DNA from: Przewalskia tangutica
Taxonomy: Eukaryota; Streptophyta; Magnoliopsida; Solanales; Solanaceae
Reading direction: 5' to 3'
Assembly: GCA_029844215.1 (NCBI GenBank)
Contig: CM056736.1
Coordinates: 23,373,501-23,437,500 of the forward strand
Length of the DNA: 64,000 bases
Of the stretch, positions 1 to 12,588 are shown one piece after another (position 1 is the first letter of the stretch; each line of letters opens with the position of its first letter). Position numbers and translations under genes: made by a program. The notes below the pieces were generated by a model. That model was not told the origin of the DNA. It saw only the letters and a list, made by a program, of their open reading frames with translations, and did no database searches.

Positions 1-431
1 CAGATTGGGTTTTGTTTATGGGGTTGGGTAGCTTTTAGTGTGTTTTATTTTAGTAAAAGGGGAAAATTGATTATAGTATAAAAAAGGGTTTTATTGAAAA
101 ATGCTTTGCAAAAAATACAAATTATAAAGATAAAACATAATATTTAAGAAATGATTGATGCTTGATATAAAAATGCGATCCCATTTTTGTAAATAATATA
201 ACATAGAACATTAGGGTAAAAATATGATTGTGATAAAAACGCGCGATAGAAACAATGCGAAAAAATAATAGTAATAAATAATGATATTTGAGAACAGGTG
301 ATGATATTAAATCCCTTATTTATATATATGTATATGTGTATATATATTACGTATATTAAAACTGTTTTGCGGTGTAAAAAATACTTTAATTCTGCCGATA
401 AATAATCGGAAGAGATGGGAAAAATTGGGTG
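1..431. other. AT-rich DNA without a recognisable gene
   Basis: The stretch is AT-rich with TATA-like runs near 320-350. It lies just past the protease part of the minus-strand Ty3/gypsy remnant and may be further decayed element sequence. I see no coding signature. Confidence 0.4.
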
Positions 432-716
432 TCAACAGGCTTCAAAGGTCTCTCCCATAAAGCTAGCCATTTTCATGTTAGTTGGGATGAGGTCCTCTCT
501 GGTTTTGTTGATATTTATTAGAGTGAGCAGTGTCATTACATTCAGCACAACCCCATTGTCGATGAACACACGGATAATGGCTTTGTCGTTAATGCAAGCT
601 TTAACATAGAGGGGTTTGAGGTGTTTAACCATCTCATATGAAGGCGCACTAAATACAGTTCTCAAAGCATCCCTAGCCGTGGTATCGGCTATAGTCGCAC
701 ATTCAGAATCTTCCAC
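432..716 (-). pseudogene. Retroelement aspartic protease remnant
   Basis: The minus-strand translation has LKPLYVKACINDKAIIRV followed by FIDNGVVLNVM. This matches the plant Ty3/gypsy protease region, where the catalytic motif is normally D-S/T-G followed by a hydrophobic N-x-M/L. Here the central residues read D-N-G, as in several plant gypsy families. The frame ends after about 90 codons. It is the C-terminal neighbour of the gag pieces to its right. Confidence 0.6.
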
Positions 717-2344
717 ACATACATCGCCTTCCAGGCTATCTTGTGTGGAGCAGCCGACCCAGAACTCGCTCGGGATCAGGTTGACCGTTTCAATGGCTGC
801 CTAAATCTCATCGGTCTAATCCTGTTTGAATAAATCAAGGTGGAGCCTTCCATATCATCAAATTCGATAAGAAGTTAATATCTTCCATCTTCTGGAGGCA
901 CATAGCTACTGGCTGAGATTCTAATGCTTGGACCATATGCGCAATCTATGGAACCGTCTCGGCTAAGGATTCTTTCATGATAGTAGACTCCTGTCGAGGT
1001 TCCTCTATCGGGTTGTTAGGCTTATCATTTGGCTTTGGTTGGTCCAAAGTTTCTTCATGTAGCACAGTTTCTGAAGAGATCGAACCGAATGCCCATTCGA
1101 TGGCCTCAAATACGACAGATTCAAGAATTTTTTGCTTATCGGCCGCCCTAGTGCTAGATATCAGGTGCAACGTCTGCTTTATCTTAATCAATTCTTAGCA
1201 TGCTACAACCTTCTTTTACGAGTCTTGGATAATACACTCGACAATGCCTCGTTCTTTCCACCAGCCTGATTAACGAACCACTTCTTCCTCTTCAATATTG
1301 ACACTTGGCTTAATCATCCTCCGTGGTTTCAGTTGGATTCCATCCCTTACTGTGATACGCAAGGAAGAAACCCCTTCTTTTACGTTGAATTCAGCCACAA
1401 TATGTTTAGCTATAAGTAGTGTTTTCTCATCTATCTAGGGCACGCTCGGCTTCTCATAGACTAGTAGCCATGCTTGCCCCCCAAGCCTGCACTTGGGGTC
1501 TACTGGGTCCTTTTTTAATTTTAGGTATTGCTTGTAGGGTTTTTGAGAAATGTGCTCTGATTTATAAGGGCGGCCACGAAAACTGCTTCCAGCTGGCTGC
1601 CTGTCCGTTTCCTCATAGATGTCGCGTAAGCTACCTAGTCGATCAATCACAGAGGTCCTTGTGGCCTCCCTCATACCAGTGGGCTTCTTTGGGACCCATA
1701 TATTCTTCATCGACTATTTCCCCTTGACATCCTTTGATTGATCTGGCTTACCAAAGGATACCATATATATCGGTACTGCGGGAAAGGGGTCAGTATCAAC
1801 AAACATTTCAGCTATGCTTTTATCGGCTAGTTTGAATCTCTCCTCCTTGATATCCGTTTGAATTGCTTTCCTAAAGACCACACAATTAGAAGTAGTGTGT
1901 CTATATGAGTTGTGGCATTTATAATAATTCTTATCCTTGAGCTTTTCGGCATGTGGAATTCTATGGCCATCGGGCAGCTAATCTGTTTATCCTTAAGCAG
2001 ATGATCGAAGATCTGATTTGTAATGTCAATTGAGTAACCGATCCTGTCATCGGTTGAACTTATCTCCTTGGTTTTTGTAGCTTTCAAGGCTGGGATAGAA
2101 TAAACTTTACCCATGACAATCTCGGCTGCCATTGTATCTGCCGTGTAGTCGGCTGACTCTGAGTCAGACTCATCCGCCTCAATAATGGATACCAAGTGGG
2201 AGCCTCGGTTTTGGATAGCTCTTCTTTTCTCCTTCTCTTGGATATACTGCTCTATTTGACTAGCCTTCTCGGCTAACTAGCTTAAGTCAGAGCATGATTG
2301 TCCCACTAATTTTTCTTTTAGCTGGGGATGCATGTTGTATATTA

Positions 2345-2740
2345 TCATGTGGGTGCACTCCGATTCAGGGAAGTGTATAGTGCATTTCCTAACCTTTCTT
2401 TTGAATCTTTCGATAAATCGGTAGTCGATTCATCAACATGTTGCTTGAGATTCGTCAAATAGGTCACGGTGACCCGAGGTTGGGGCCAATAAAATCTATT
2501 ATGGAAGCAACGCTTTATGTCAGCCCAGCTCTGTACGGAGTCGGGGGCCAAGGATGAGTACTAGGAAAATGTTGTCCTGGTTAGAGAAACGGGGAACAAC
2601 TGCACCTTGTGATACTCATTTTGGCCAACCTCTCCGCATTGTGCGATAAATCTGCCTATGTGCTCTATGGTAGACTTGTCGTCATTACCCGAGAAAGTGG
2701 CAAAATCGGGCATTTTAAAGCCTCTTAGCAGTGGTGCTAT
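2345..2740 (-). pseudogene. Ty3/gypsy gag capsid domain, broken
   Basis: The minus-strand translation contains MPDFATFSG, then STIEHIGRFIAQCGE, then VQLFPVSL and, after a stop, SWADIKRCFHNRF. This is the usual order of the plant retrotransposon gag domain (a target-site F-G motif, a helix with ARF..QCGE, then W..L...F..RF). The fragment lies in two neighbouring open pieces, 2561-3085 and 2345-2551, separated by a stop codon, so it cannot make an intact capsid. Confidence 0.75.
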
Positions 2741-4027
2741 CCGATCTACCAAATCAGGATAGGGCTTCCTATAAATAGGCATGTCTAAGGGTTTCAATTG
2801 GATGCCAAAGTACCTCTTCATAATATTCACGATAGTTTCAGGGTTCATCAGCTGTGAAGCCCCCTGCCGATTCTTAGTTGGAACCGGCTGGTAGACGTTC
2901 TGAATTTGAGGCCTCCATTTTGTACCTTGTTGAGCAGGGTTTTGAAATTTGTAGGTATTCTGTTGGCCATTACCAACGGGTGGGGTATATCCCCATTGTT
3001 TTGTTGGGCATAGCCACCAAATCCTACAATCTGAGCTCTTGGAACAGCCGACAGAGCCTGAGGATAAGGTGGAATAGTGTTCCATGTATGCTCTCCCCGA
3101 ACATCAGCCGTTCTTGGAAAATTTGCACTTCCTGGATGGTATAGATGATTGGGCCGCAGGATAAAATGGTGTCCGTTGTAGGCAAAGGTCACCGAGATAG
3201 TCGGGCGGTCATAGCCGTGAGCCACCGGCCGCTACCGATCGACAACATTGGTTATCGCGATCTGACGACCGTTTGCGAGCGCATTTACATAACTGACGGC
3301 AAGAAGCCAAGGTGTCGGATGCTCGAATCGGTCTTCGAGTCATATTGATATGTCCATATTGCAGACTCACTTGGTTGAGTGACACAGTTTGCCCCCCAGC
3401 GTTTGGTGGCAACCATACAGTAGACTGGTTACCAAGTGACTAGGCTTGTGCTCCTAGGTGTGTTATCGGTTGTACCTGAGTAGGTACTGACTGATACACA
3501 TTCGGTTGAGGAACAACACCTGGAGTCACAGTTGCATTTTGCACAACACCACTCGTTAGATGGATGGCAGAACTAGCTGAACCTTCTCCTGGATATAGTC
3601 GATTAGCTTCCAGTTCTCTCGCCTATTGAACCTTATTATACACCATTGTCTTGACAATGTCAGCCAACTATTTGGAAACCTGGTACATAATGTCGTGGAT
3701 GCCTAAGTCAATCTGTTGTCTAATGAAAGACGTGATCATGATAGTTGGACCTTCAGTTTGGCTAAGTTCACCCACAATTTGGGTTGATGGATGGAGTGGA
3801 GGGGTATCAGCCGATGTAGGAATACCTAAAGAAAATGGTGACTCGTTGTTCCTTTTGAGAGGATTCTGTTTAGGATGAAGATTGGACTCTAGGTTCATTT
3901 TCTTACCAGACCTTAGGCGCATACGCCAAATATGATCCTGACCCGGAGAATCAAATTTTGCTATGGAGTCACCTATGGTCCCACAGGGTGTCCCTAATTT
4001 ATTTCCCTCCGAAATGTCTACTGTCAA

Positions 4028-5605
4028 TCGGCTAACGAAATTGAATGATAAATTGATTCCTTAACTAAGCAATTTCGGCTGAAAGCGGAACTCTAACCTT
4101 CAGCAATGGGTTCCTCAACTACTCCAGAAAACATTGAGATAATGATTGAGTAAACTAGGTGGTAAGAAACATAAACACAACTAAATTGCAGTACATGCGA
4201 AAAGGATAAAACGAAGATATGTAAAATCAGTTGTTTGATTGTGTCTATTTTGTACAAACGATTCCAATGTTTATAGTACAAAATAAATAAATGTGACCCC
4301 CTATGTTAGCCACTGAATCACTCACTAAATCCACTAGCCAACTATGAGGAGGTGATGTCGATTTTTTCATCTGGTCCTCTAGCACGATCGACGACACTTA
4401 CTTTTGGTTGTTGTTGGTTGATACATTTTCTAGAAGGTTTTTTGACTTGGTCTTCGAGGCATCCGAATATGTGTGGGTCTCATCCGTTCCTCAGAATTAT
4501 GGCTCGACCAGACTACTGTAATAGCCGATGATACTTTTCTAGCCGAGGGTAAGGTACGTATTCATCGATGATTCTGCTCAGTTACCGACTTAGAATCATT
4601 TTCCACATTCGGATGTCACTCGATTCAGCTAAATACTTTTGAGTGTTAACACTACTATACAACTGCTCTTTTCATCCCTCAAGGTAACCAAATTTTAGCA
4701 CGAACTGCTACTATTATGAAGGCCACAACCAACATAACCCCTAACTATTACTATAGATATTTCCATATAGCCAAATATAACTCCTAAGACTATTACCATA
4801 GATACTTCCATATAGCCAAAATCAACAGTGCAACAACGCAAACAATTTTTTTCCTTGTCAGTGTCTTTTCTTCTTCAAACATTTTGACTCTTTTCAAAAG
4901 ACCCCCACATCACCCTCTTCGCTTGAGCAGGCATTTCATCGTCGTACCATCTAAAATAATCGTATCCACTTTTTTCTACAAAAATTACAAAAACAATTGA
5001 ACTATAATTTAACCGATTTGGACAGAAACTATAGATGGCTTACCTTTCCAGTTTTGCAACACTAAAATCGGCGTCCTATGTTAAGTTGTGTCCATGAGGT
5101 CTTAATTTCGGCATATAACACACTTGCAGTTGGAAATGTGCTGGATGAAATCGACAAATTCGACATTTTTAGATACTAATAGTCCTTCAATGTGGAGAAG
5201 AGGAAGAAAGTATCTTTGATTCAAATAATGGAATTTTTTTAGCTCCAAATGACAACAATGGCGAGATGGGGGAGAAGAGAGCAAGAAAGATGAGAAATAG
5301 AAGAAGAGGGAAAAAAATTAGGCTAAATTAGATGACCATAAATAGTTAAAAGGTGATAAAATTAATGATGTAATACAAATCACCAATAATTTTCATCTTC
5401 ACGCGCTGAAAGAAAGTGTCATATGCGAAGTCATCGAGTTGTGTTTAATAGACAATGTAAGATCGAGTTTAGGGGTTCAACACTTAATTGAGATGCCAAA
5501 ATGAAAAAAATGGACAAATTTAGGGGGCTGCATATGTATTATGCCTTTTCTCTACCTTTGATATGGTTTAGTTACAAACTTCAAGATTATTATGTTTTTT
5601 ATTTA
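4028..5605. other. Intergenic DNA, no gene recognised
   Basis: The open frames here are short, AT-rich and without recognisable domains. The two pieces at 4740-4830 repeat a short phrase (ATAGATA.TTCCATATAGCCAA). The segment around 5480-5560 looks like the end of a dispersed repeat, but I could not find a matching inverted end. The left border of the gypsy remnant is not resolved. Confidence 0.4.
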
Positions 5606-5830
5606 CGAAAAAGGGTAAAAAAATTACCCTGAACTTTCAAATAATATTTATTCGTATCTTCCATTATACTTTTCGTCCAAGTGTACCCCTGCTGTTACAC
5701 TTTAGTTCTAATTTGCCCTTGATTTAGACAGAGTGATATGTGTCAGCCTTAGAATAAAATAACATATCCCCAAATTTAATATCCGATTTTAATTAAAACT
5801 ACCCCAAATTTTAATCCACTACCCGAACCG
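5606..5830 (+). repeat. Left terminal inverted repeat of the Mutator-like element
   Basis: This arm pairs with about 12375-12588. Matching phrases include AAATAATATTTATTC, TATACTTTTCGTCC, TTTAGACAGA and CCCCAAATTTTAA. Identity looks roughly 70-75% by eye, so the element is old. Confidence 0.75.
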
Positions 5831-5946
5831 ATTGCCCCCAAACCAAATCTTATTGAAGTAAAAAAAACAACCAAATACAAACATATGGCAGATGTGGGAC
5901 CCTCACCAAACTCTCTCATCATATTTTTCAACTAATCACCGGAGCA

Positions 5947-7956
5947 GTGCATGAAGGTATTCTCGGGTCAAAACCGGGTCAGGCGGCGGGTCAAATAGGC
6001 AAGGCGGGTCAAGGGGGAGTCCATGGGTCTATGATTATTCCTGATACTCGTGGTACAATGCAAGTTGAGAAAATCGAAGGGTCATCTACTCCCAATGAGC
6101 CTTGTAACTCTCCTAACTTAATTAGCGCGGGAGCCAAAGAGCCTATTACCTTAAATGGGCATCATTCATCCGCGGGAACCAAAGGGTCACATCACTCGAA
6201 AAGTCTGCATTCTTTGAATTCATTAAGAGTCACTAATCAATCCTTCCCCACTCTAACCAGCTTACTAAACGGACTTCAACATAAGAATCCCAATAGCCAA
6301 TTTTCATTTACTTCTTCCTTGGACATTGGAAACGCTAATAACTTTCCACATCTCTCTTCCTCTACTTCTTCAATACTTCCCACAATTCAAGATGACACAC
6401 CCCCACCTCCCTCCAAATCATCTCTCCCACCCGAAATGCCCGATATTTTTCCAACTCTTCCAAATGGCACACGCATACTATCTCTAGATGCGGGTCCAAG
6501 CTCTACCCCCTCTAACCCTATCCCTCAGTCTACACTAACAGGAAGGACAACAGACAATATGCCCACTGACAAATCTAGAATTCATCATGCGCATCCACCC
6601 GGTGAGGCAACAAATGGAGAAGTACCCTATTTTCAACGCAATGGTTCCAATCCGCAAAAGAAGACCTATGCGGGAGTCTTTTCGGGTTCTAGACTTGAAG
6701 CTAAAGGAATGAAACTACAATTCATTGAACAACAAGGAGAAGATGTAGAACTAGAAGCTACGGATGAAGTCCCCTTCATTGAAACCTGGGGATATTGTCT
6801 AATCGGTTGCTTCACGGGTCCTTTCCCGGGAAGAGAGGCATTGAATTCTATTGTTAAGGGGTGGGGAGTGAAGTGTCGTATCATCCCATACGGCAAATGA
6901 TGGACAATCTTCAAATTCATGACGGAAGAAGAACGCACGAATGTGCTCCATGGAGACCCATATATGGTCTTTGGCAAAACTATGATGTTAAAACCCATTG
7001 ATAAAAGAGTATTATTAACGGATGACTTATTCATGGACATCCCGATATGGGTAACTTTCCACGACATCCCCCTCTCGGTTTGGAGTGCAACAGGCCTTAG
7101 TAAGATTGCTTCGCGTGTGGGGAAGCCCCTATACACGGATCAATTTACTAAGGAGAGGTCTAAAATGAACTATGCAAGAGTCTTGGTGGAAGTAGATGTT
7201 AGTAATGAGCCGGTCACAGAGTTTGGAGTTAAACTTCCCGACAATCGAAGATACACCCAAAAGGTGAAATATGAGAATTACCCAGATTTTTGCTATCATT
7301 GCGCCTCTTTTGGCCACAACCATTTGAAGTGTAGGAAATTGATGCAAGCCACCAACAATCAAGAAGCCCGGAAAACCGACAACCCATTGGTACCACCTAG
7401 CAATGGAGGCGTTTCTACTAGCTCGGGTACTGCTACGGTTACGGGTCAAACCGATCCTTCTAGAACTGATCCACCACCCCCTCAATATCCCGTGGGCAAT
7501 GATAACTTGATGGATATTGAGAATAGTGTGCAATCACTGTCGCATATTCCCGGAAGTGTGGGAGAAGCTCTAAACTTTGGAATCCCTCTGGTTGCGGGTC
7601 ATCTTGACTCATAGTGCTTACGGATATCACTAGAGGGGTCCTCAAACCTTCACCACAATACTGGTCTTGCGCATCATGAGAGGCTGAGAAATAAGGCAAG
7701 GCATGCTGAAAAGAACACACCATCTGACCCGCAAACTCTTCTAGATGGGGGAACTTGTAAGAGTACTACGGAGGAGTTTAACCACGCAACACGTTGCATA
7801 AACTTTGAGCGCGGGGAACATAGCCTAGTTGGGACCCCTGCCTTGACTTCTAACAACAAGGACGAGGGATGGAAAGAAGTTATTTCAAGAAAGAATATTA
7901 GTTTGGTGAAGAATGCGAAGCGCGGAGGTGCTACTAAAACCTCCTTTGTTTCCTAA
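5947..7956 (+). pseudogene. LINE ORF1 (gag-like nucleic-acid-binding protein), two nonsense codons
   Basis: One frame runs through the whole interval, broken only by TGA at 6898 and TAG at 7612. The N-terminal third is rich in Ser, Pro, Thr and Asn. From about 6700 comes a DUF4283-like RNA-binding region (ETWGYCLIGCFTG, then WTIFKFMTEEER and VTFHDIPLSVW). A zinc knuckle follows, C-YH-C-ASFG-H-NHLK-C, at about 7291-7332. The TAA stop at 7954-7956 overlaps the ORF2 start codon (TAATG). In plant L1 elements this protein coats the element RNA. The first in-frame ATG is at 6031, and the frame is already open at the 5' insertion border. Confidence 0.88.
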
Positions 7957-10900
7957 TGAAAATTCTTTGTTGGAATGTCCGAGGTCTTTGCGGACAAAGG
8001 GATAGGGCAGCCACACAAACTCTTGTGTGTAGGCTTGCAAAACAACATGATGTGGCATTAGTTTGCCTAATAGAAACTAAATTCACTCGTGCACGGCTGG
8101 ACTCTTTTACATCTCAAAGATTCCTTGCTTAGAAATTTTGCTCCAACATAGATTTCATTGATGGCGGAAGAATGCTAGTACTATGGGACCCCTCCAGAGT
8201 TAGTTGTGATGTGCTTGGAATGGAATCTCAACATATCCATGTCCAAGCACGTTGTAATATATCTCAAGTGTCCTTTCTTGCTATATTTGTGTATCCGGTC
8301 TATAGCATTCCGGAAAGAAGGAAACTTTGGCATCATCTTACCCACCTAGGCACTAGCATTGTCATGCCTTGGATGATCATTGGAGATTTTAATACTTATT
8401 TCTACCCTCAAGATAAGGCCGGTGGTCCTCCTCTCACGCCTTATGCACTTAGGGACCTTGGGGAATTCAGAATAGCTGACGGACTTGATGACACTCCTTC
8501 TACGGGTTCCTTCTACACTTGGACGAATGGCTCAATATGGTCCAAGCTAGATAGAGTGTTAATGAATCAGCATTGGAGTGACTTGAACCTAGAGTGCTCA
8601 GCCAACTTTTTACCCATGGAACCAGTCTCGGACCATTGCCTGATTGCTTGTAATCGTGATCTTCTAACAATGGAAAACGACCTTTCAAGTTTATGAACAT
8701 GTGGCTCTCACATCCCCCCTTTGAGAACATCCTAACTTCATGCTGGAGACAACGTGTTTTTGGATCTGCCCAATTTATATTGGTCACAAAATTGAAGTCT
8801 TTAAAGAAGTCATTGCGTGATTTGAACTCTAGTGAATTCGGGAGTATTGCACAAAGAGCAAATGCGACAAACATGGAATTTAAGGAGGCTATAAATGCGC
8901 ATATGGAGGATCCCTTTGATGAAGAATTAAAAGTCAAGGTCAAGTCCTTAAGAGCTAAAGCTAATCACCTCCTTGAATCCGAGAGACACTTCATAAGACA
9001 AAAGGCGAGACAAAAACATTTGATTGGAAGTGATAGGTGCTCCAAATACTTCCATAGCTTGATCAAGAGGTGCAATGTTAAGAACTCTATTACCTATCTT
9101 GTAAAGGACAACGGTAATACCACAACATCTCCCGGGGAAATAATAGGCATGCTTGTTGAGTTTTATAAAGGACTTCTTGGCTCCTCTCGGCCCACAACCA
9201 ATATTGATCTCGCGGTACTTGATTGTGGTCCGAAGCTAGGGGAGGAGGATGGCATATTCCTTTTACATCCTGTATCCCCAAAGGAGGTTTGTGAGGCTCT
9301 CTCCGATATTGGTAATGACAAAGCACCTGGCCCGGATGGTTTTTCAGCCGCCTTCTTCAAGAAAAAATGGAGGGATGTGGGACATGATGTAGTAAGGAGT
9401 ATACAAGAATTCTTCTCTTCCGGTGTGCTTTTGAAGCAAGTGAACCATACAATACTCACCCTTCTACCCAAAACTGATCGGGACCCCAAGGTGAGTGACT
9501 TTAGACCTATTGGATTGACCAATGTGGTCTACAAGATCATAACAAAGATCCTAGCTAACCGGATGGCAATGTTTCTTCCTACACTTGTCGATAAATGCCA
9601 AAGAGCTTTTGTGAAAGAAAGGAACATGGTAGATAATGTCTTCATTGCCCAAGAACTTGTGAGAGGTTATAATAGAACTAGAGTCTCGCCAAGGTGTATG
9701 CTTATGGTGGATCTTCGGAAAGCATTTGACACGGTCTCCTGAAATTTCCTCGAATCAGTGCTAAGAGGTCTCAAGTTTCCGGACAGATTTGTTAGATGGA
9801 TTATGGAATGTGTAAGTTCAACCTCTTTCTCTCTTTCCATCAATGGAGAGTTGCACGACTATTTTGCGGGAAAACGCGGCTTGAGGCAAGGTGATCCTAT
9901 GCTCTTTATCCTATGCATTGAATACCTTTCAAGATTGCTCAAGCTAAAAACTTCGGACAAAGCTTTTTCTTATCACCCAAAGTGCAAGAGGCTAGACATC
10001 TCTCATCTTGCCTTTGCGGATGACCTTATGCTTTTTGCCAAAGGGGATATATCTTCGGTTGGTGTTCTTATGGATTGTCTTGATGATTTGGAGGCGGCTT
10101 CTGGCCTTACACTTAATCCGTCAAAATCTTCCATCTACATTGCGGAGTCACGAGTTCAATCCGGACTTGATCTTGGCAAGAGTTGGTTTCTCTTTGAGTC
10201 TTTCCGTCACGGTGCCAGGGGTCCCTTTGTCCCCAATTTCTCTCGATGGATCGGTTGCCCTTTTCACTAGTGCAATCTCGGGTTACATTCAGAAATGGGG
10301 ACACCACTCACTCTCCTATGCGGAAAGTTGGAACTAATCGGATCGGTTATTCGAGTGTCGAGCTTTTGGTTTCGCACTTCCTATTAGCTCTTGATTCTCA
10401 ACAAGGTTCGCCACCATCCAGTTCTTATGGGGTGGCAAGCCACCAAGAGTCGCTTGGGATGAAATTTGTGTGCCTCAATCTGAAGGAGGCTTGGGCCTCA
10501 TGGACATCAAAGTATGAAATCACGCCTTACTCTCCCGGACCATCTGACAAGCTCACACTAAGGCGGATACCCTATGGGTTCAATGGATTAATAACTATTA
10601 CTTGAGAGATCAATCCATTTGGGATTATGAGGTCCGTAATAGGGATTCCCCTCTATTCAAGAAGCTTTGTTGCATTCGTGACACTTTCAAAAGCATCTTT
10701 GGGAATCAAGGAAACACAATTGCTGGCTTGGAAAAGTGTTGCACCAATGGGAGATTTGATTCGGGTCTTGTGTACGATGTCCTGCGCACCCCGCGGGAAC
10801 ATAAGCTTTGGATGTCTCAAATTTGGAAAGGTTACATTCCTCCTAAATTCTCATTCACGGTTTGGCTCACTTGTAGGAAGCGTCTTGCTACCAAAAACAC

Positions 10901-11310
10901 TCTCTCCTTCCTAAACTTGGAAGACAAGTCTTGCGGGTTCTGCAAACGTGCCAATGAGACAATGGATCATCTCTTCTTTTCTTGCCCCTTCACTCACAAG
11001 ATTTGGAAGCACACAAAAGAATGGTTGGGAATTAGAAGAGAAATGACAACAATTGAAAGCGCACTCAAGTGAGCATCGAGGGACTGACATTCGATCCAAA
11101 GCCATCCTACTTGCCTTTTGCATAGTGGTATATGAGATTTGGAGAACAAGAAATGAATTGCTATTTGCGGGCACTAGCTCAACAACAGATGAGGTTGCGG
11201 CGAAAGTCAAAACAACAACCTATAGAGTTCTTTATGATTTAATCCTCAGTAACGCCACCTCCGGTGAACGCCTTCCTTCATTTCTTGCTTTATGTTACGT
11301 TGAGGATTGA
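7956..11310 (+). pseudogene. LINE ORF2 (endonuclease-reverse transcriptase), broken
   Basis: The reading starts at ATG 7956. The endonuclease shows LCWNVRGL, LIETK, IIGDFN and SDHCLI, the metal- and DNA-contacting motifs of the APE-like family. The reverse transcriptase follows with KAPGPDGF, FRPIGL, LRQGDPM and the catalytic box FADDLMLF near 10015. The C-terminal zinc-binding part has CGFCKRANETMDHLFFSCPF near 10930-10990. Damage seen: TAG at 8130, a frameshift near 8675-8690, TGA at 9740 (a Trp codon in most relatives), a short loss after LRQGDPM and several frameshifts after about 10140 and 11070. The catalytic Asp pair is preserved but the protein cannot be made. Confidence 0.9.
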
Positions 11311-11799
11311 GAACCCTCAATGATTGATTGTAGTTCCCTGTTTCTTTCTTAGTAATAATATTTTCATTTATCCGGAAAAAAAACTAATCACCGGAGAGGC
11401 CCAAATACGATAGGCAATAAAAGAATCACCAAATCATTTTTAAACCTAAATCACACAATCCCAACAACAATCGAAGACCAAGGCAAGCACAAAAAGATTT
11501 TTCTAAATAGCAATATAAGAGTGCAAAACAAATCTATATCTAACAACGGGTATTTCAAAGGCGAGGAAAATAGAAAATTACAAACTCATGAATCGCTCCG
11601 ACAAGTCATGTACTTAAACTCTAATATCACATTCGAACATTTTCTTGCTAAAAAACAAATAAGAATGAACATTTACTACAAATTCATTTAATTCCATAAA
11701 GGAATTCATTTTACTTCAACACAAGCTTCTTCAGTCTCATCATTACCCTCCTTAAATTTCTTAGGCAAGCCTTCAATCAATTCCTTAACAGTAAAGAAT

Positions 11800-12172
11800 G
11801 AATTTTGGGTCTTGGACCTAACTCAATCTCAAAAGCTAGCTTGTAGGGTGATGATTGTACAAGTCCATACAATAGTCCATGTTCCCATTTCATATCTGAT
11901 GTGAGACTCTTAACATTAACTTTATAAGGACTCTATGTTCTCATTCCATATCTGATGTGAGACTCTTAACACTCCCCGCACACCCAGACATTATTAACTG
12001 GAACCTGAATAATATAATTTGGGGCCCCAATATAGGTGAATAAAGAATTAGAATGAGTCTGACTCTAATACCATATAAAGAATGTATCTTGGGTATACCT
12101 CAACCCCAAAAACTAACTTGTAGAGTGAAGATTGTCCAAGTTCATACAAGAAGTTCATGTTTTCATTCCATA
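11800..12172. repeat. TRIM-like repeat pair inside the Mutator-like element
   Basis: Two related segments, about 11805-11910 and 12075-12170, share AACTCAATCTCAAAAGCTAG-like and GATTGT.CAAGT.CATACAA phrases. The phrase ATCTGATGTGAGACTCTTAACA occurs twice near 11896-11972 as well. Read on the minus strand it begins TGTTAAGAGTC, which resembles the LTR start of plant terminal-repeat retrotransposons in miniature. The right copy stops abruptly near 12172. The class call is tentative. Confidence 0.45.
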
Positions 12173-12374
12173 CGACGATAGAGCCGGCGAAAGTGGCCCG
12201 GTAATGGAGTCTGGGAGACGGGAAGAGAGGGAGCAAACATTGAAAGAGAGGTGTGTTGTGGTGGTCGTGTTGGTTGTGGTCATTTGGTCGGTGTTCGTTG
12301 CCAGAAAAGACAGAGAGAAATGATGGTGTGACATTTTGAAGAAATGAAGTGGTGTGGCATTTTGAATAAATGAG

Positions 12375-12588
12375 AAAGATGATGAGTTTTTGGTGTGATC
12401 GGGAATTGGGTTAAAATTTGGGGTGTGTTTTACTTTTAATTAGAATCAAATATTAAACATGTCGTTCCGTCTAAATTAAAGATAAATCAACACTAAAATA
12501 TAATGATAGAGTTATAATTGGACAAAAAGTATAACGAGGTTATGAATAAATAATATTTAAAAGTTGAGGATATTTTTTACCCTTTCCG
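12375..12588 (-). repeat. Right terminal inverted repeat of the Mutator-like element
   Basis: This is the reverse-complement partner of 5606-5830. It ends in TTTTTTACCCTTTCCG at 12588, next to the imperfect 9-bp duplication. Confidence 0.75.

Larger units (their letters stand above)
432..4027 (-). mobile_element. Decayed Ty3/gypsy retrotransposon, gag to protease part
   Basis: Read on the minus strand, pieces of a plant Ty3/gypsy polyprotein appear in the expected order: a gag N-terminal region (about 4027 to 3100), the gag capsid domain (about 2740-2345), a linker (about 2300-1440) and an aspartic-protease-like domain (716-432). Frameshifts and stops break the frame at many points, for example within the capsid domain near 2560. 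No reverse transcriptase, integrase or LTR is visible in the window; the rest of pol would lie beyond its left edge. This is an old, inactive copy. The superfamily call rests on the gag and protease signatures. Confidence 0.75.
5945..11382 (+). mobile_element. L1-type LINE, nearly full length, with target duplication
   Basis: The copy is flanked by the perfect 14-bp direct repeat ACTAATCACCGGAG (5931-5944 and 11383-11396) and ends in a short A run (about 11376-11382). It carries ORF1 (DUF4283-like region plus CCHC knuckle) and ORF2 (endonuclease, reverse transcriptase, zinc-binding C-terminal region), the layout of plant L1 LINEs. ORF1 is open from the first bases and has no start codon until 6031, so the 5' end is probably slightly truncated. 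Several nonsense and frameshift mutations make it inactive. The host sequence is the Mutator-like element at 5606-12588. Confidence 0.92.
5606..12588. mobile_element. Mutator-like non-autonomous element split by a LINE
   Basis: The two ends are long inverted repeats. The left end (from CGAAAAAGGGTAAA at 5606, about 220 bp) matches the reverse complement of the right end (to 12588, CGGAAAGGGTAAA) with scattered differences. It is flanked by a 9-bp direct repeat with one mismatch, TTTTATTTA (5597-5605) and TTTTATATA (12589-12597). Long terminal repeats with a 9-bp duplication are the Mutator hallmark. Without the LINE at 5945-11382 and its extra 14-bp duplication, the element would be about 1.5 kb. 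I see no transposase. Confidence 0.8.

Noticed and set aside
2878..3348. Plus-strand frames over the gypsy remnant
   Set aside because: They are antisense shadows of the gag region and have no domain of their own.
5470..5570. Possible terminal repeat of another Mutator-like element
   Set aside because: The phrase ending GCATATGTATTATGCC looks terminal, but I found no inverted partner or target duplication in the window.
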